DNA from: Xylanibacter rarus
Lineage (GTDB): Bacteria > Bacteroidota > Bacteroidia > Bacteroidales > Bacteroidaceae
Reading direction: 5' to 3'
NCBI RefSeq assembly: GCF_001275135.1
Contig: NZ_LFQU01000001.1
Location: forward strand, 310,001-374,000
Length of the DNA: 64,000 nucleotides
In this document: in pieces, positions 53,021 through 62,371 of the stretch
How the letters are laid out: every line of letters begins with the position of its first letter
Position numbering within the stretch: position 1 is the first letter of the stretch
Program-made: the position numbers and the translations under genes
Notes under the pieces: model-generated
Databases searched by the model: none
What the model saw: only the letters and a program-made list of their open reading frames with translations
Told to the model about the DNA's origin: nothing

Positions 53021-53656
53021 TCAGTAGCCCAGGTCTTCGCCGACGAGAACCACGGTGTGGCGTCCTGCCGGATGAGAGTTGCGTGTGAAGTGGATGTAGT
53101 TGCAGATGCTCTCAGGCGAGTTGCAGTTGTGGCATACGCCGTCTGTCAGACACGGAGTCTTGATGTCGAAGCGTGCCGCATTAATCGGACTTGCCGTAGA
53201 GCGTGCCCTTGCCAGTGCGCTCTGAACATCCTGTGCCACCTTATTGAGCCCCACGACGAATATCACGTGCTTGGGTCCGAAGGTTATCGCTGCCACGCGG
53301 TTGCCGTTGCCGTCGATGTTTACTATCACGCCGTCTTCGCTTATGGCGTTGACGCTCGACAGATAGTAGTCGCACGAAAAAGCCTCGCGGTAAATCTGCT
53401 GCGCCTCGTCGCGCGTCTTGGCCTCGTCGCGGTCGAGCACCTTCAGGTCTCTTTCGTGCAGGGCCTTTGTCAGTCCCATGTCCCTTATGGTCATCGAGCC
53501 GCCCCACGTAACGCTGCTTCCGTCGGGAATCATGGCCGACACAGCCTTTACGGCCTCGGCCGCCGTGGCGCAGTAACAAGCCTCAAAATTGCGGCGTTTC
53601 AGGTTCTTGATCATCTTTGCAGCGAGCTTCTCGTTGCGTATCTCTTTAGGTGTCAT
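53021..53656 (-). CDS. LUD-domain protein, stand-alone
   Basis: A 211-residue LUD-domain protein (LutB/LutC-type NADB-like fold). The conserved DGSSVTWGGSMTIRDMGLTK segment and ITFGPKHVIFVVGLNKVAQD fit LUD. Near the end it has the cysteine cluster CLTDGVCHNCNSPESICNYI, not seen in the LutC of the nearby operon. It is convergent with nothing, and its 5' end faces the lutABC operon across a family B repeat. Its role in lactate metabolism is inferred from the family and neighbours only. Confidence 0.85.
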   Translation of the reverse strand: MTPKEIRNEKLAAKMIKNLKRRNFEACYCATAAEAVKAVSAMIPDGSSVTWGGSMTIRDMGLTKALHERDLKVLDRDEAKTRDEAQQIYREAFSCDYYLSSVNAISEDGVIVNIDGNGNRVAAITFGPKHVIFVVGLNKVAQDVQSALARARSTASPINAARFDIKTPCLTDGVCHNCNSPESICNYIHFTRNSHPAGRHTVVLVGEDLGY

Positions 53657-53895
53657 AATGTTTCTGTAATTATATGTTTGGTGTGAAACAGGAGTGCAAA
53701 ATTAATAAAATTGCTTCATACATCGTTGACTTTTAAGCATTGTTTATAAAAAAACTTTCCACCTATTATATATAATGCCGCCGTCGGCGCGACGTCAGGA
53801 CAGCTGAAACACTCCTGCCGTACGCATGTTACGGGCAGGTTCACACCGGTCGGAAACGGATAAAATATGCCTTTGTAAGTAGTTGATAATCAGGC

Positions 53896-53990
53896 GGTTC
53901 CTAAAAGGTGCCGTTTTACGTTGCAAAAGGGCATCTTTTGCAGCGTAAAACATGGTCTTTTGCAGCCTGAAAGGCCACCTTTTGCAAACC
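53896..53990. repeat. Family B repeat, copy 5
   Basis: Nested hairpin: TTTTACG and TGCAAAAG (53914-53929) pair with CTTTTGCA and CGTAAAA (53935-53950) across GGCAT, with one mismatch. Outer GGTT-CTAAAAGGTGCC and GGCCACCTTTTGCAAACC are related inverted units. It lies in the 681-base gap between the LUD gene and lutA; a -7-like TAATTTTG (53704-53697, minus) may serve the LUD gene and nothing else stands out. Confidence 0.7.
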
Positions 53991-54171
53991 GTCCGTCCTG
54001 CGTGCCATATCTGCCCGGTGCCGTCCTGCCTGCGAGGGCGTGGTCTGCAGTGAGGCTCTGGATGCGTCGTGTCGGTGCCAGTCTGCAATGTCGGTTTTGC
54101 AGTCTGGAGCATTGTGTTGCCAAAGTGATTTTCTTTGCGTAAGAGAGGCTCAGTTTGTCGTCCCGTTGTGC

Positions 54172-54201
54172 TTGTCGTTCGCTTTAAAATTATTACCTTT
54201 G
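54172..54201 (+). promoter_or_regulatory. Bacteroidetes-type promoter of lutABC
   Basis: TTG (54172-54174), 19 bases, TACCTTTG (54194-54201). Transcription would start near 54208, giving a leader of about 130 bases to the lutA ATG at 54338. Confidence 0.75.
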
Positions 54202-54337
54202 CGGTGGGCATGCAGCCTCCGCACAATGACTGAAATGTTTTTTGCCGGCGGTTAAGATGGTTGCGCCCGAATGCGTGGCAGGCTCTTGGCATGTAGTTTT
54301 GCAGTCGCCGCGTGCGGACAAGAAAAATACAAAAGAT

Positions 54338-55075
54338 ATGAAAACAGGACTTTTTATTCCCTGCTATGTCGATGCGCTGTATCCTGAGGTGGCGGTGGCT
54401 TGCTACAAGCTGCTGAAGCATCTTCAGGTAGACGTAACGTATCCGCTAAAGCAGACATGCTGCGGCCAGCCTATGGCAAACGCCGGCTTTGAGAGCAAGG
54501 CTGTGCCCTTGGCCGAGCATTTTGAGGACATCTTCAAGGGTTTCGATTATGTGGTGGCCCCTTCGGCCAGTTGTGCGGCTTTTGTAAAGCTCAACTATCC
54601 CAGACTGCTTCAGGGCAAGCATTTCTGCGAGACGTCAGACAAGATAATGGACATCTGCGAGTTTCTGCACGACGTACTGAAGGTAAAGTCGCTGCCCGGC
54701 AAGTTTTATCATAAGGTAAGTCTGCACAACTCCTGCCACGGAGTGCGCGAGCTTGGCCTTTCGTCACCCAGCGAGCGCAATATCCCTAAATATTCAAAGC
54801 TCAAGGACCTGCTGTCGCTCGTAGAAGGCGTAACCGTCTGCGAGCCGGAGCGCGTTGACGAGTGCTGCGGATTCGGCGGCATGTTCTCGGTTGAGGAGCC
54901 TGAGGTGTCTACACAGATGGGCATCGACAAGCTGGAACGCCACATGGCCACGGGCGCTGAGTATATAACAGGCCCCGACAGCTCGTGCCTGATGCATCTG
55001 CAGGGTGTGGCAAAGCGGCAGCAGAAGGACATAAAGTTTATTCACATCGTACAAATTTTAGCGGCAGGACTATGA
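54338..55075 (+). CDS. lutA: LutA, L-lactate-utilisation iron-sulfur subunit
   Basis: A 245-residue protein with two CCG domains: LKQTCCGQPMANAGFE and VDECCGFGGMFSVEEP, which bind a cluster in the heterodisulfide-reductase-like fold. It is one of the three subunits of the L-lactate oxidase complex that delivers electrons to the respiratory chain. I chose ATG 54338 (MKTGLFIPCYVDALYPEV) over an upstream extension. Its stop overlaps the lutB start (ATGA). Confidence 0.93.
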   Translation: MKTGLFIPCYVDALYPEVAVACYKLLKHLQVDVTYPLKQTCCGQPMANAGFESKAVPLAEHFEDIFKGFDYVVAPSASCAAFVKLNYPRLLQGKHFCETSDKIMDICEFLHDVLKVKSLPGKFYHKVSLHNSCHGVRELGLSSPSERNIPKYSKLKDLLSLVEGVTVCEPERVDECCGFGGMFSVEEPEVSTQMGIDKLERHMATGAEYITGPDSSCLMHLQGVAKRQQKDIKFIHIVQILAAGL

Positions 55076-56439
55076 GCACACTACACAGAAAAGCAGCACA
55101 GACGTTCCTGAAGAACGGAGAGAACGCCAAGTGGCACGACGCCACGTTCTGGGCACTGCGCGACAAGCGCGACAACATGGCCATGGGACTCGACGAGTGG
55201 GAACGCCTGCGCGACACGGCCAGCGCCATAAAGCGCCACACCGTAACGCATCTTGACAAATATCTTGAGCAGTTTGCCACAAATGCCGAGAAGAATGGAG
55301 TGAAGGTTCATTGGGCAAAAGACGCAGAAGAGTTTAACAACATTGTGCTTGAAATACTCACGTCACACAACGTGAAGAAGCTCGTGAAGAGCAAGTCGAT
55401 GCTGACGGAGGAGTGCGAGATGAACCCCTTCCTCGAGCAGCACGGCATAGACGTCGTTGAAACAGACCTCGGTGAGCGCATCCTTCAGCTTATGAAGCAG
55501 AAGCCGAGTCACATCGTAGTGCCGGCCATACATATCACGCAGGAAGAGGTGGGACATCTCTTTGAGCGCGTGCTCGGAAGCGAGAAGGGCAACTATGACC
55601 CCACATATCTTACATACCAGGCACGCATAAGCCTGCGCAACGAGTTTATGACGGCCGACGCAGGCATGACGGGCGCCAACTTCGGCGTTGCCGCCACGGG
55701 CGACATCGTGGTGTGCACCAACGAGGGAAATGCCGACATGTCTACCTCTGTGCCTAAGCTGCATATAGCTGCAATGGGCCTCGAGAAGGTGATACCCGAC
55801 TACCGTTCGCTGGCCGTATTTCAGCGTCTGCTCTGCCGTGCGGCCACAGGTCAGCCTACAACAGCCTTCACATCACACTTCCGCAAGGCGCGTCCGGACG
55901 GCGAGATGCACATAATATTGGTAGACAACGGACGCAGCGACATTATTGCGAACACTGAACACTGGGAGACGCTGAAGTGCATACGCTGCGGCTCTTGCAT
56001 GAACACGTGCCCCGTCTACCGCCGCAGCGGAGGCTACTCATACACATACTTCATTCCGGGACCTATCGGAATAAACCTCGGAATGCTGAAAAGTCCGGTT
56101 AAATATTCCGACAACGTGAGCGCATGCTCGCTCTGCTGTTCGTGCGACAATGTGTGCCCCGTTAAGGTGAACCTGTCGGAACAGATATACAGATGGCGCC
56201 AGAACCTCGACTCGCTGGGCAAGGCCGATCCGATGAAGAAGGCCATGTCGGCAGGCATGGAGTATCTCTTCGGCCATCCGGGCCTCTACAGCACGTCGCT
56301 CAGATTTGCGCCGCTGGCCAACCATCTGCCGCGACTGCTGATGTATAACAAACTTAACGGGTGGGGCATAGGGCATGAGATGCCAGAGTTCCCGCGCGAA
56401 TCGTTCCAGACAATGTGGAAGAAAGGAGAAGTGAAATGA
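55072..56439 (+). CDS. lutB: LutB, iron-sulfur and LUD-domain subunit
   Basis: A 455-residue protein. The N-terminal LUD domain (about 60-290) carries KLVKSKSMLTEECEMNPFLE and GVAATGDIVVCTNEGNADMS. Two 4Fe-4S motifs follow, CIRCGSCMNTCPVYR (near 305) and CSLCCSCDNVCPVKVN (near 350), with a C-terminal DUF3390-like tail. It is the central electron-transfer subunit of the lactate-oxidising complex. It overlaps lutA and lutC by 4 bases each. Confidence 0.94.
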   Translation: MSTLHRKAAQTFLKNGENAKWHDATFWALRDKRDNMAMGLDEWERLRDTASAIKRHTVTHLDKYLEQFATNAEKNGVKVHWAKDAEEFNNIVLEILTSHNVKKLVKSKSMLTEECEMNPFLEQHGIDVVETDLGERILQLMKQKPSHIVVPAIHITQEEVGHLFERVLGSEKGNYDPTYLTYQARISLRNEFMTADAGMTGANFGVAATGDIVVCTNEGNADMSTSVPKLHIAAMGLEKVIPDYRSLAVFQRLLCRAATGQPTTAFTSHFRKARPDGEMHIILVDNGRSDIIANTEHWETLKCIRCGSCMNTCPVYRRSGGYSYTYFIPGPIGINLGMLKSPVKYSDNVSACSLCCSCDNVCPVKVNLSEQIYRWRQNLDSLGKADPMKKAMSAGMEYLFGHPGLYSTSLRFAPLANHLPRLLMYNKLNGWGIGHEMPEFPRESFQTMWKKGEVK

Positions 56440-57026
56440 GCACGAAGGAAGAAATACTTTCAAGATACCGCCGCAACATGAAGGTTACGGGGCAGTATGA
56501 CATGCCCGACTTCAGCACACTGAAGGGTGTTGAGTACGACAATCCTCTGGCGCAGTTTGTAGCCATGAGCGAGAATGTGGGCAGCCATGTGGTAGACCTG
56601 TCCGCCGGCGACGACATAAACAGTGTTATCAAGAGCCTCTATCCCGAGGCAAAGGTGTTTGCGAGCAGTCTGCCCGAAATAACCATTGCCGACCGCAATC
56701 CCGACACCGTTGATAGGGCGCAGGACCTCAACGGAACCGACGTTGGCATTGTAAGGGGCGAAATAGGAGTGGCAGAGAACGGCTGTGTGTGGATTCCGCA
56801 GACCATGAAGGAGAAGGCCGTATGCTTTATCTCTGAATATCTTGTCATACTGCTCAGCCGCAAGAGCATCGTGAGCAACATGCATCAGGCATACGAGCGC
56901 ATACAGTTTACCGACTATGGCTACGGCTCGTTCATATCAGGACCGTCCAAGACGGCCGACATCGCGCAGGCTCTTGTTATGGGAGCGCAGGCTGCGCGAG
57001 GCGTAACCGTGATACTTACAGACTGA
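56436..57026 (+). CDS. lutC: LutC, LUD-domain subunit
   Basis: A 196-residue LUD-domain protein without iron-sulfur motifs. It has FASSLPEITIADRNPDTVDR, GIVRGEIGVAENGCVWIPQT and the end GPSKTADIAQALVMGAQAARG. The start is ATG 56436 (MSTKEEILSRYRRNMKVTGQ), overlapping the lutB stop, so the three genes are translationally coupled. It completes the lutABC complex. Confidence 0.92.
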   Translation: MSTKEEILSRYRRNMKVTGQYDMPDFSTLKGVEYDNPLAQFVAMSENVGSHVVDLSAGDDINSVIKSLYPEAKVFASSLPEITIADRNPDTVDRAQDLNGTDVGIVRGEIGVAENGCVWIPQTMKEKAVCFISEYLVILLSRKSIVSNMHQAYERIQFTDYGYGSFISGPSKTADIAQALVMGAQAARGVTVILTD

Positions 57027-57050
57027 AATACTATAGTCTACAATACATAA

Positions 57051-57115
57051 ATTAAGCCCAAACCGGCTGTTACTCTTTTTGAAAGATGTAATATAACAAC
57101 CGGTTTGGGCTTAAT
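57051..57115. terminator. Bidirectional terminator after lutABC
   Basis: Perfect 16-bp stem, 57051-57066 against 57100-57115 (ATTAAGCCCAAACCGG and complement) with a 33-base loop. A CTTTTGTTTG tract follows on the plus strand. It separates lutC from the convergent FemAB-like gene. Confidence 0.8.
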
Positions 57116-57144
57116 CTTTTGTTTGATTTAACTTATTGTTGGCG

Positions 57145-58065
57145 TCAGAGTTCGAAGAAGAGCTTCTGCGTTACAGAGCATCCTATGGCCTCCTTAAAGT
57201 CGCAGAGACCGTTGTTGGGCACCCCGTCTTCGGTCGACGGGCCGATGTCGAGAATCCTGAAGCCTTTTTGATAGTAATATTCGAAGACCTTGTATGCAAG
57301 AAAATTCATAGTCCTTAGGCTAGCGTATTGCCTCAAGTCGCCCCAGTAAATAACCTGTGCCACGTCGTCCGTTACCTTAAACACCTGTGCGGCAGCCACG
57401 TCGGTGCCGTTGTGCGACACCACAAAGAAGTCGGCATCAATTATTTTCACCGTGTCGGCAACATTCTGCAGGCTCATTCTTAGCGGATAGCCGTGTTCCT
57501 TCCGGTTGATGCTTATCACGCCGTATGCCCTCGATATGTCGTCGGCATTACTGCTGTCGAGATGAGATATTACGAAATCTTCGGCCATGGCTTTGTGCAG
57601 GTTCTTGCGTGCGCTGCGGTCTATGAAGTCTTCATAATGCGGAAATCTCGACAGGTCGAAGTGATAGTTGAGGTCAATGTTGGTCAGCCGGCCGTTTCTG
57701 AACATCACGTTTGCCCATTTCGATAGTTGCGTATCGTCGTAGACCGACGGCTGCAGCGTTATCTTTATCTTTTTGTCATGGCTTTTGCCCCAGTCTTTCA
57801 GCAGGGCGGCGGCCTCGTCCATGTAGGCAATGCGCTGCGGCGTCTTCATGTTGAAACCGCCGTATGGGGCAGAGAACGGACTGCACATGCTGTCGCCTTT
57901 CTCGCCGAGAACAATCGAGAATCTGGTCTTGTTGTCCTTAATCAGAATGTAGTGAAGGCCGCTGGTCTTGGCCTTGTTAAGCTCTGAAAACTCCGGCGTG
58001 TTGTAGACATGGGCATAAAATCCTGCCTGAGCATATTCTTCGGCTGTAACTTCGTATAGTTGCAT
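57145..58065 (-). CDS. FemAB/GNAT-like acetyltransferase-fold protein
   Basis: A 306-residue soluble protein with two GNAT-like halves, as in FemAB and peptidoglycan-bridge enzymes: YNTPEFSELNKAKTSGLHYI in the first, LRTMNFLAYKVFEYYYQKGF and RILDIGPSTEDG in the second. Acceptor and donor are unknown. It is the last gene of the acyltransferase-fdtA-fdtB operon (13 bases after fdtB). Modifying the amino sugar made by FdtA/FdtB is plausible but unproven. It lacks a membrane helix. Confidence 0.8.
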   Translation of the reverse strand: MQLYEVTAEEYAQAGFYAHVYNTPEFSELNKAKTSGLHYILIKDNKTRFSIVLGEKGDSMCSPFSAPYGGFNMKTPQRIAYMDEAAALLKDWGKSHDKKIKITLQPSVYDDTQLSKWANVMFRNGRLTNIDLNYHFDLSRFPHYEDFIDRSARKNLHKAMAEDFVISHLDSSNADDISRAYGVISINRKEHGYPLRMSLQNVADTVKIIDADFFVVSHNGTDVAAAQVFKVTDDVAQVIYWGDLRQYASLRTMNFLAYKVFEYYYQKGFRILDIGPSTEDGVPNNGLCDFKEAIGCSVTQKLFFEL

Positions 58066-58078
58066 ACGGCTTTTCGGA

Positions 58079-59185
58079 TTAAAAGTTGTTGAGAAGTTCT
58101 ATCACGTAGTCCTGTTCCTTCTCGTCGAGTGCAGGGCTCATGGGCAGGCTCAATTCCTGTCTGTGTATCTGTTCTGTTACCGGCAGCTGCATCCCGGCCC
58201 AGCTTTCGTAGCATTTCTGCCTGTGAGGTGCTATGGGGTAGTGCACTTCTGTCAGCACTCCGTGGCCGCTCAGATAGGCTTTCAGTTCGTCGCGCTTTTC
58301 ACAAAGAATGGGGAAAATATGGAAGACACTGTTCTCCCAATATCCTTCTGACGGCACTTTTATGCTCTTGTTGTCAATGCCATTTATGTAGCGCAGCGCC
58401 TTTTTTCTTCTCATTTCGTTGTCCTCGTCAAGATATTTCAGCTTGACGTCAAGCACGGCAGCCTGCAGTTCGTCTATGCGGCTGTTGCGTCCTATGTGGT
58501 CGAATACATATTTTCTGGCTGAACCATAGTTGCCAAGTGAACGCACCATGTCGGCAAGTTCGCTGTCGTTTGTGGTCACGGCGCCCGCGTCTCCCAGTGC
58601 GCCGAGGTTCTTTGTCGGGTAGAAGCTGTGTCCTGCGGCATCTCCCAGTGCGCCGGTGCGTATACCGTTGTGCATGCATCCGTGTGCCTGTGCGTTGTCT
58701 TCAATGAGCTTCAGGTTATATTTTCTGCACAGTTCGCCTATCTTCTCGGTGTATGCGCAGCGTCCGTAAAGATGCACAATCATTATGGCTTTGGTGCGTT
58801 CGGTTATGGCCTGCTCTATGAGTCTGTCGTCTATTTGCAGTGTCTCGATGTCCGGTTCAACCAGTACAGGCACCAGTTTGTTTTCCGTAACGGCCAGTAT
58901 CGATGCTATATAGGTGTTTGCCGGAACGATAACCTCGTCGCCTTCCGTCATTACGCCCATCTCTATGTAGGCTCTCAGAATGAGCGTGAGCGCGTCGAGT
59001 CCGTTGCCGCAGCCCACGCAGTGAGCCGTGCCTATGTATGACGCAAAGTCGTGTTCAAAGCGTTCTGTCTCCTTGCCGCGCAGATACCATCCGCTGTTTA
59101 CCACCCTCTTGACGGCTTCTTCAATTTCAGATGAGTATCTTTCGGTGTTTTTTGTCAGGTCAGAATATTTTATAATCTTGTTCAT
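58079..59185 (-). CDS. DegT/DnrJ/EryC1/StrS sugar aminotransferase, FdtB-like
   Basis: A 368-residue PLP-dependent enzyme from ATG 59185 ([20 protein letters not shown]). The PLP-binding region is seen in [20 protein letters not shown] (phosphate loop), EDNAQAHG and the catalytic Lys in [18 protein letters not shown]. Next to an FdtA-like isomerase, it would transaminate a dTDP-3-keto-6-deoxy sugar to a 3-amino-3,6-dideoxy sugar (FdtB activity), by analogy. An earlier in-frame ATG would add 39 residues of low-quality sequence and is unlikely. Confidence 0.88.
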   Translation of the reverse strand: MNKIIKYSDLTKNTERYSSEIEEAVKRVVNSGWYLRGKETERFEHDFASYIGTAHCVGCGNGLDALTLILRAYIEMGVMTEGDEVIVPANTYIASILAVTENKLVPVLVEPDIETLQIDDRLIEQAITERTKAIMIVHLYGRCAYTEKIGELCRKYNLKLIEDNAQAHGCMHNGIRTGALGDAAGHSFYPTKNLGALGDAGAVTTNDSELADMVRSLGNYGSARKYVFDHIGRNSRIDELQAAVLDVKLKYLDEDNEMRRKKALRYINGIDNKSIKVPSEGYWENSVFHIFPILCEKRDELKAYLSGHGVLTEVHYPIAPHRQKCYESWAGMQLPVTEQIHRQELSLPMSPALDEKEQDYVIELLNNF

Positions 59186-59207
59186 CTTTACATTTTTTGC
59201 TAGCATG

Positions 59208-59618
59208 TTATAGCTCTTGCGACTTGTCCTTGACGTATTCCAGATAGTCGTTATAGTCGCGTATGTAGTCTTCTTCCTCAAATCTTTCAGAAGCAAGCAC
59301 AAGGCATACAGCTCCGGATGAGAAGTCGTCGAGCGTTCGCCAGATGTTCACGTCGATGAAAAGTCCCTGATATGGGTGGTTAAGAAGAAATGTCTTCTTC
59401 TCCTTTCCGTTGTCAAGCGTAACGCTGAAGCTTCCGCTTATGGCTACAAGAAACTCCTTGCATTCCTTGTGTGCATGCCCTCCGCGGCTTTCTCCTGCCG
59501 GTACGTCATACACCCAGTAAGTGCGTTTAATGGCAAACGGTATATGGTTTTCGCCCTCAGTTACAGTGAGGTTGCCTCTCGGGTCGATTATTTTCGGAAG
59601 GTCAATTATTTTGTTCAT
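59208..59618 (-). CDS. FdtA/WxcM-like dTDP-4-keto-6-deoxyglucose 3,4-ketoisomerase
   Basis: A 136-residue cupin-fold isomerase. The family pattern is [43 protein letters not shown] (active-site histidines) and a YLEYVK end. FdtA turns dTDP-4-keto-6-deoxyglucose into the 3-keto isomer for FdtB. RfbB, which makes its substrate, is encoded 3 kb away at 62422-63570. The gene lies 4 bases after the acyltransferase and 22 before fdtB. The start is ATG 59618. Confidence 0.9.
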   Translation of the reverse strand: MNKIIDLPKIIDPRGNLTVTEGENHIPFAIKRTYWVYDVPAGESRGGHAHKECKEFLVAISGSFSVTLDNGKEKKTFLLNHPYQGLFIDVNIWRTLDDFSSGAVCLVLASERFEEEDYIRDYNDYLEYVKDKSQEL

Positions 59619-59622
59619 GGTA

Positions 59623-60678
59623 TTATACTATTCTGTTTTTATAAATTGAATATATTTTATCTGCGTAGAATTTTTTTATTGTGTATGCTGCTGCTATTGT
59701 TGTTACGAGTAGTATAATAACGCTTGCAGTAAGGCCACAGGTAAAAATATGATTGTTACGTAAAATAATGAAAATCCTAATTATTAGCATATGTATCATG
59801 AATATTTCCATGGTTATCGTGCCGAGTGTTTGCACCTGTCTGTTGTGGAGCAATCTCGTTAGCAGTCCCTTGCTGTTGTCTGTTATAGCGGAGATGTATA
59901 TAAGGGCTGAGACTGGCAGCAGGAAAAACACCATACAGCCTATTCTTGGAGGACAGAACCTATATAATACGAACGTCGTAACTATAATTGCGATGGCTGA
60001 TAGTTCGAGAGCAATTGTAAGGTGTCGGTCGTTGTTGTTTACCCTACTGATTACCGACTGTGTGAAGTCTGATTTATAAAATCTGCAAATAAGTATTCCG
60101 ATAGCAAAGTTTATGCTTCTTACTGGCGGAAAAGTGTAAAGTATGGTGTTTACATATACTTCTGGCGTGGCGGCCACAATTGTCATCAGCAATATTCCAA
60201 CGAGTGTGCATCCGATAGCAAGCTGTTTCCGTCCTGACAGCATTATGCTTCTGTAAAGCCACGGAAAAAGCAGATAAAAGAACATTATGTCTGAAAGAAA
60301 CCATGTTACTCCATTATAGGCAAAGTTGTAGGTATTGTCTAACACCCAGCTTTGCAGCATGAATACATTGAGCAGTGCTTTTATTATGTTTTCTCCGAGT
60401 TGATCACGTATGTCTAATATAACATAGATGAGCAGTATGAGGATGTGAAGTGGATAAAACTTTACCAACTGTTTTGTTACAAACTGCCTTAGATTGAAAG
60501 TACCTTCCTTAACTTTTTGTCCTTGGCTTACAGATAGGACAAAACCACTGAGAATGAAAAAAAATGATACGCCATATTCACCACCTATTAATGATAAAGG
60601 TGTTCCTTGCCAATGGAAATGGGAGAACAATATTAAAAGAACGAAAAAAAATCTATATGCTTGTAATGAGTTTATCAT
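59623..60678 (-). CDS. Acyltransferase 3 family membrane protein
   Basis: A 351-residue membrane protein with about ten hydrophobic helices and the family N-terminus SLQAYRFFFVLLILFSHFHW, with the catalytic His in this first helix (FSHFHW). Members O-acylate surface sugars. Base composition is visibly more AT-rich than its neighbours, which suggests that it was acquired separately. It is the first gene of a four-gene operon with fdtA, fdtB and the FemAB-like gene, and a good candidate for acylating the amino sugar or glycan, as inference. Confidence 0.88.
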   Translation of the reverse strand: MINSLQAYRFFFVLLILFSHFHWQGTPLSLIGGEYGVSFFFILSGFVLSVSQGQKVKEGTFNLRQFVTKQLVKFYPLHILILLIYVILDIRDQLGENIIKALLNVFMLQSWVLDNTYNFAYNGVTWFLSDIMFFYLLFPWLYRSIMLSGRKQLAIGCTLVGILLMTIVAATPEVYVNTILYTFPPVRSINFAIGILICRFYKSDFTQSVISRVNNNDRHLTIALELSAIAIIVTTFVLYRFCPPRIGCMVFFLLPVSALIYISAITDNSKGLLTRLLHNRQVQTLGTITMEIFMIHMLIIRIFIILRNNHIFTCGLTASVIILLVTTIAAAYTIKKFYADKIYSIYKNRIV

Positions 60679-60730
60679 AATAATGTGAAGTAAAAAATGG
60701 CGGTATGCACGATTAAATTCGTATAATGTA

Positions 60731-60738
60731 CAAAATTA
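60731..60738 (-). promoter_or_regulatory. -7 box of the sugar operon promoter
   Basis: TAATTTTG on the minus strand (60738-60731) matches TAnnTTTG, 53 bases before the acyltransferase ATG at 60678. The -33 element is weak. Confidence 0.45.
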
Positions 60739-60791
60739 CATATTTTCTGCCACACAATGGTGCATTTTTAGGCATTTTTTTGAAAACGAAA

Positions 60792-60834
60792 ACAAACCAT
60801 TCTGAAAAAGACATACTTTTACAGAACGGTTTGT
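60792..60834 (-). terminator. Rho-independent terminator after purT
   Basis: ACAAACCATTCTG (60792-60804) pairs with CAGAACGGTTTGT (60822-60834), one mismatch. On the minus strand the stem is followed by TTTTCGTTTTC, a good U-rich tail, 28 bases past the purT stop. Confidence 0.85.
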
Positions 60835-60862
60835 AGTTAATATTCAGTTGATGTATCTGATT

Positions 60863-62026
60863 TTAGCCTTTTATTACGGTTTCTGCCAGTCGCTTGGCCT
60901 TGTCTCTCAGTGCTGTTGTGTCAGCATCTGCATCGCCGTAACAGAGCACTACACCCATACGTCTGTTCACGTGCTGTTCCTGCTTTCCGAAGATGCGCAG
61001 GCGTGTATAGTCCTCTTTCAGCACATCGAGCATGTTGTATTCGGGTTCGTGGCTTGCCTCCTCCTTTGCCAGGACGACGGCGCTTGCGCCTGCATGCTCA
61101 AGATGTATGGCCGGAATAGGCAGTCCCATTACGGCACGGAAGTGCAGTTCAAACTCGTTGAGGTTGAGTGTGTGTCCGAGCGTTACCATGCCTGTGTCGT
61201 GCGGACGGGGTGAAAGTTCTGAGAATACAACGCCCTTGTCGCGGCTAAGGAAAAATTCCACGCCCCATATTCCGGCTCCTGTCAGCGCCTTTGTAACGGC
61301 TTCTGCCATGTGCTGCGCTTCCTTAAGGTCGGCTTCGCTCAGTGCAAACGGCTGCCAGCTTTCGCGGTAGTCGCCGCTCTTCTGTACGTGTCCTATCGGC
61401 GGACAGAAAAGAGTAGGGCCGTCTTTCTGTGTAACTGTAAGGAGCGTAAATTCGCTGTCGAAGTGTATAAACTCTTCGATTATTATTTCTTTTACGTCTC
61501 CGCGGCTGCCTTCCATGGCTGCATTGAAGGCTGTCTCGAGTTCATCTGCCGACTTTACGATGCTCTGACCGTGTCCTGACGATGACATGAGCGGCTTGAT
61601 TACGCACGGGAAACCAATCTCTTTTGAGTGCTCCTTCAGTTCGTCGAGCGTCTTTGCATAGAAATATTTGGCTGTTTTCAGTCCGAGTTCCTTTGCTGCC
61701 AGGTCGCGTATGGCTTTGCGGTTCATGGTGAAGTTCACGGCACGTGCGCTCGGAACTACCTGTATTCCTTCTTTCTCAAAGTCGAAAAGGCGCTCTGTGC
61801 GTATGGCTTCTATTTCCGGAACGATGATGTCAGGCTGGTGTTTTTTCACCACTTTGTCGAGCGCATCGCCGTCGAGCATGCTGAACACCTCGCTTTCGTC
61901 TGCCACCTGCATGGCCGGAGCGTTGGCATAGCGGTCGCATGCTATAACATATTGTCCGGCACGTTTTGCCGCAATTACAAATTCCTTGCCCAGTTCTCCC
62001 GAGCCTAAAAGCAATATTTTCTTCAT
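60863..62026 (-). CDS. purT: Formate-dependent GAR transformylase PurT
   Basis: A 387-residue ATP-grasp enzyme that makes formyl-GAR from GAR, formate and ATP in purine synthesis. It has [20 protein letters not shown] at the N-terminus, the ATP-grasp lobe [20 protein letters not shown], then [15 protein letters not shown], and [16 protein letters not shown]. The length fits the family. It starts 3 bases after the stop of the small helix-turn-helix-like gene, so the two are probably one transcript. Confidence 0.96.
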   Translation of the reverse strand: MKKILLLGSGELGKEFVIAAKRAGQYVIACDRYANAPAMQVADESEVFSMLDGDALDKVVKKHQPDIIVPEIEAIRTERLFDFEKEGIQVVPSARAVNFTMNRKAIRDLAAKELGLKTAKYFYAKTLDELKEHSKEIGFPCVIKPLMSSSGHGQSIVKSADELETAFNAAMEGSRGDVKEIIIEEFIHFDSEFTLLTVTQKDGPTLFCPPIGHVQKSGDYRESWQPFALSEADLKEAQHMAEAVTKALTGAGIWGVEFFLSRDKGVVFSELSPRPHDTGMVTLGHTLNLNEFELHFRAVMGLPIPAIHLEHAGASAVVLAKEEASHEPEYNMLDVLKEDYTRLRIFGKQEQHVNRRMGVVLCYGDADADTTALRDKAKRLAETVIKG

Positions 62027-62029
62027 TGT

Positions 62030-62329
62030 TTATTCTTTAATTAGTTGTTTTACCATTTGCCATTCAGGCGACACGGCCATTCTTCTTACATTTGCCTCTA
62101 TGATTTTTCTCATTGTTTCGGGGCTTACGCCATGTTCCTTTGCTATGTCTTCAAGCGGTTTGACGTCGTTGCCGAACAGTCCGTAATACTGCTGAAGCAC
62201 GGCTTCGTCGTCGGCGTAGATAAGGTGCATGATGTGCTTAATGTAGTGTTCCACCTTCTCGCTCACGCAGTGAGGCTCTTTACCGAGCCTTATCAGAAAA
62301 TCCTGAAGCTCTTGTGACAGTGCGTCCAT
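62030..62329 (-). CDS. Small helix-turn-helix-like protein
   Basis: A 99-residue acidic soluble protein. The C-terminal part PLEDIAKEHGVSPETMRKII reads as a helix-turn-helix, like sigma region 4 or an MarR-type helix pair, and the N-terminal part is helical. There is no region 2, so it is not a complete sigma factor. I do not know a named family. It is coupled to purT (3-base gap) and separated from rfbB by a terminator stem. A regulator of purT or of neighbouring genes is only a guess. Confidence 0.75.
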   Translation of the reverse strand: MDALSQELQDFLIRLGKEPHCVSEKVEHYIKHIMHLIYADDEAVLQQYYGLFGNDVKPLEDIAKEHGVSPETMRKIIEANVRRMAVSPEWQMVKQLIKE

Positions 62330-62371
62330 CTTGATAAATGAAAAGTTGTTGTTATTATGTTTGATTTGTAA

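Noticed and set aside
53795-54421. A 208-residue minus-strand open frame in the LUD-lutA gap
   Set aside because: It crosses family B copy 5, the lutA promoter and the lutA 5' end; the composition is Arg/His/Thr-rich and non-coding in character.
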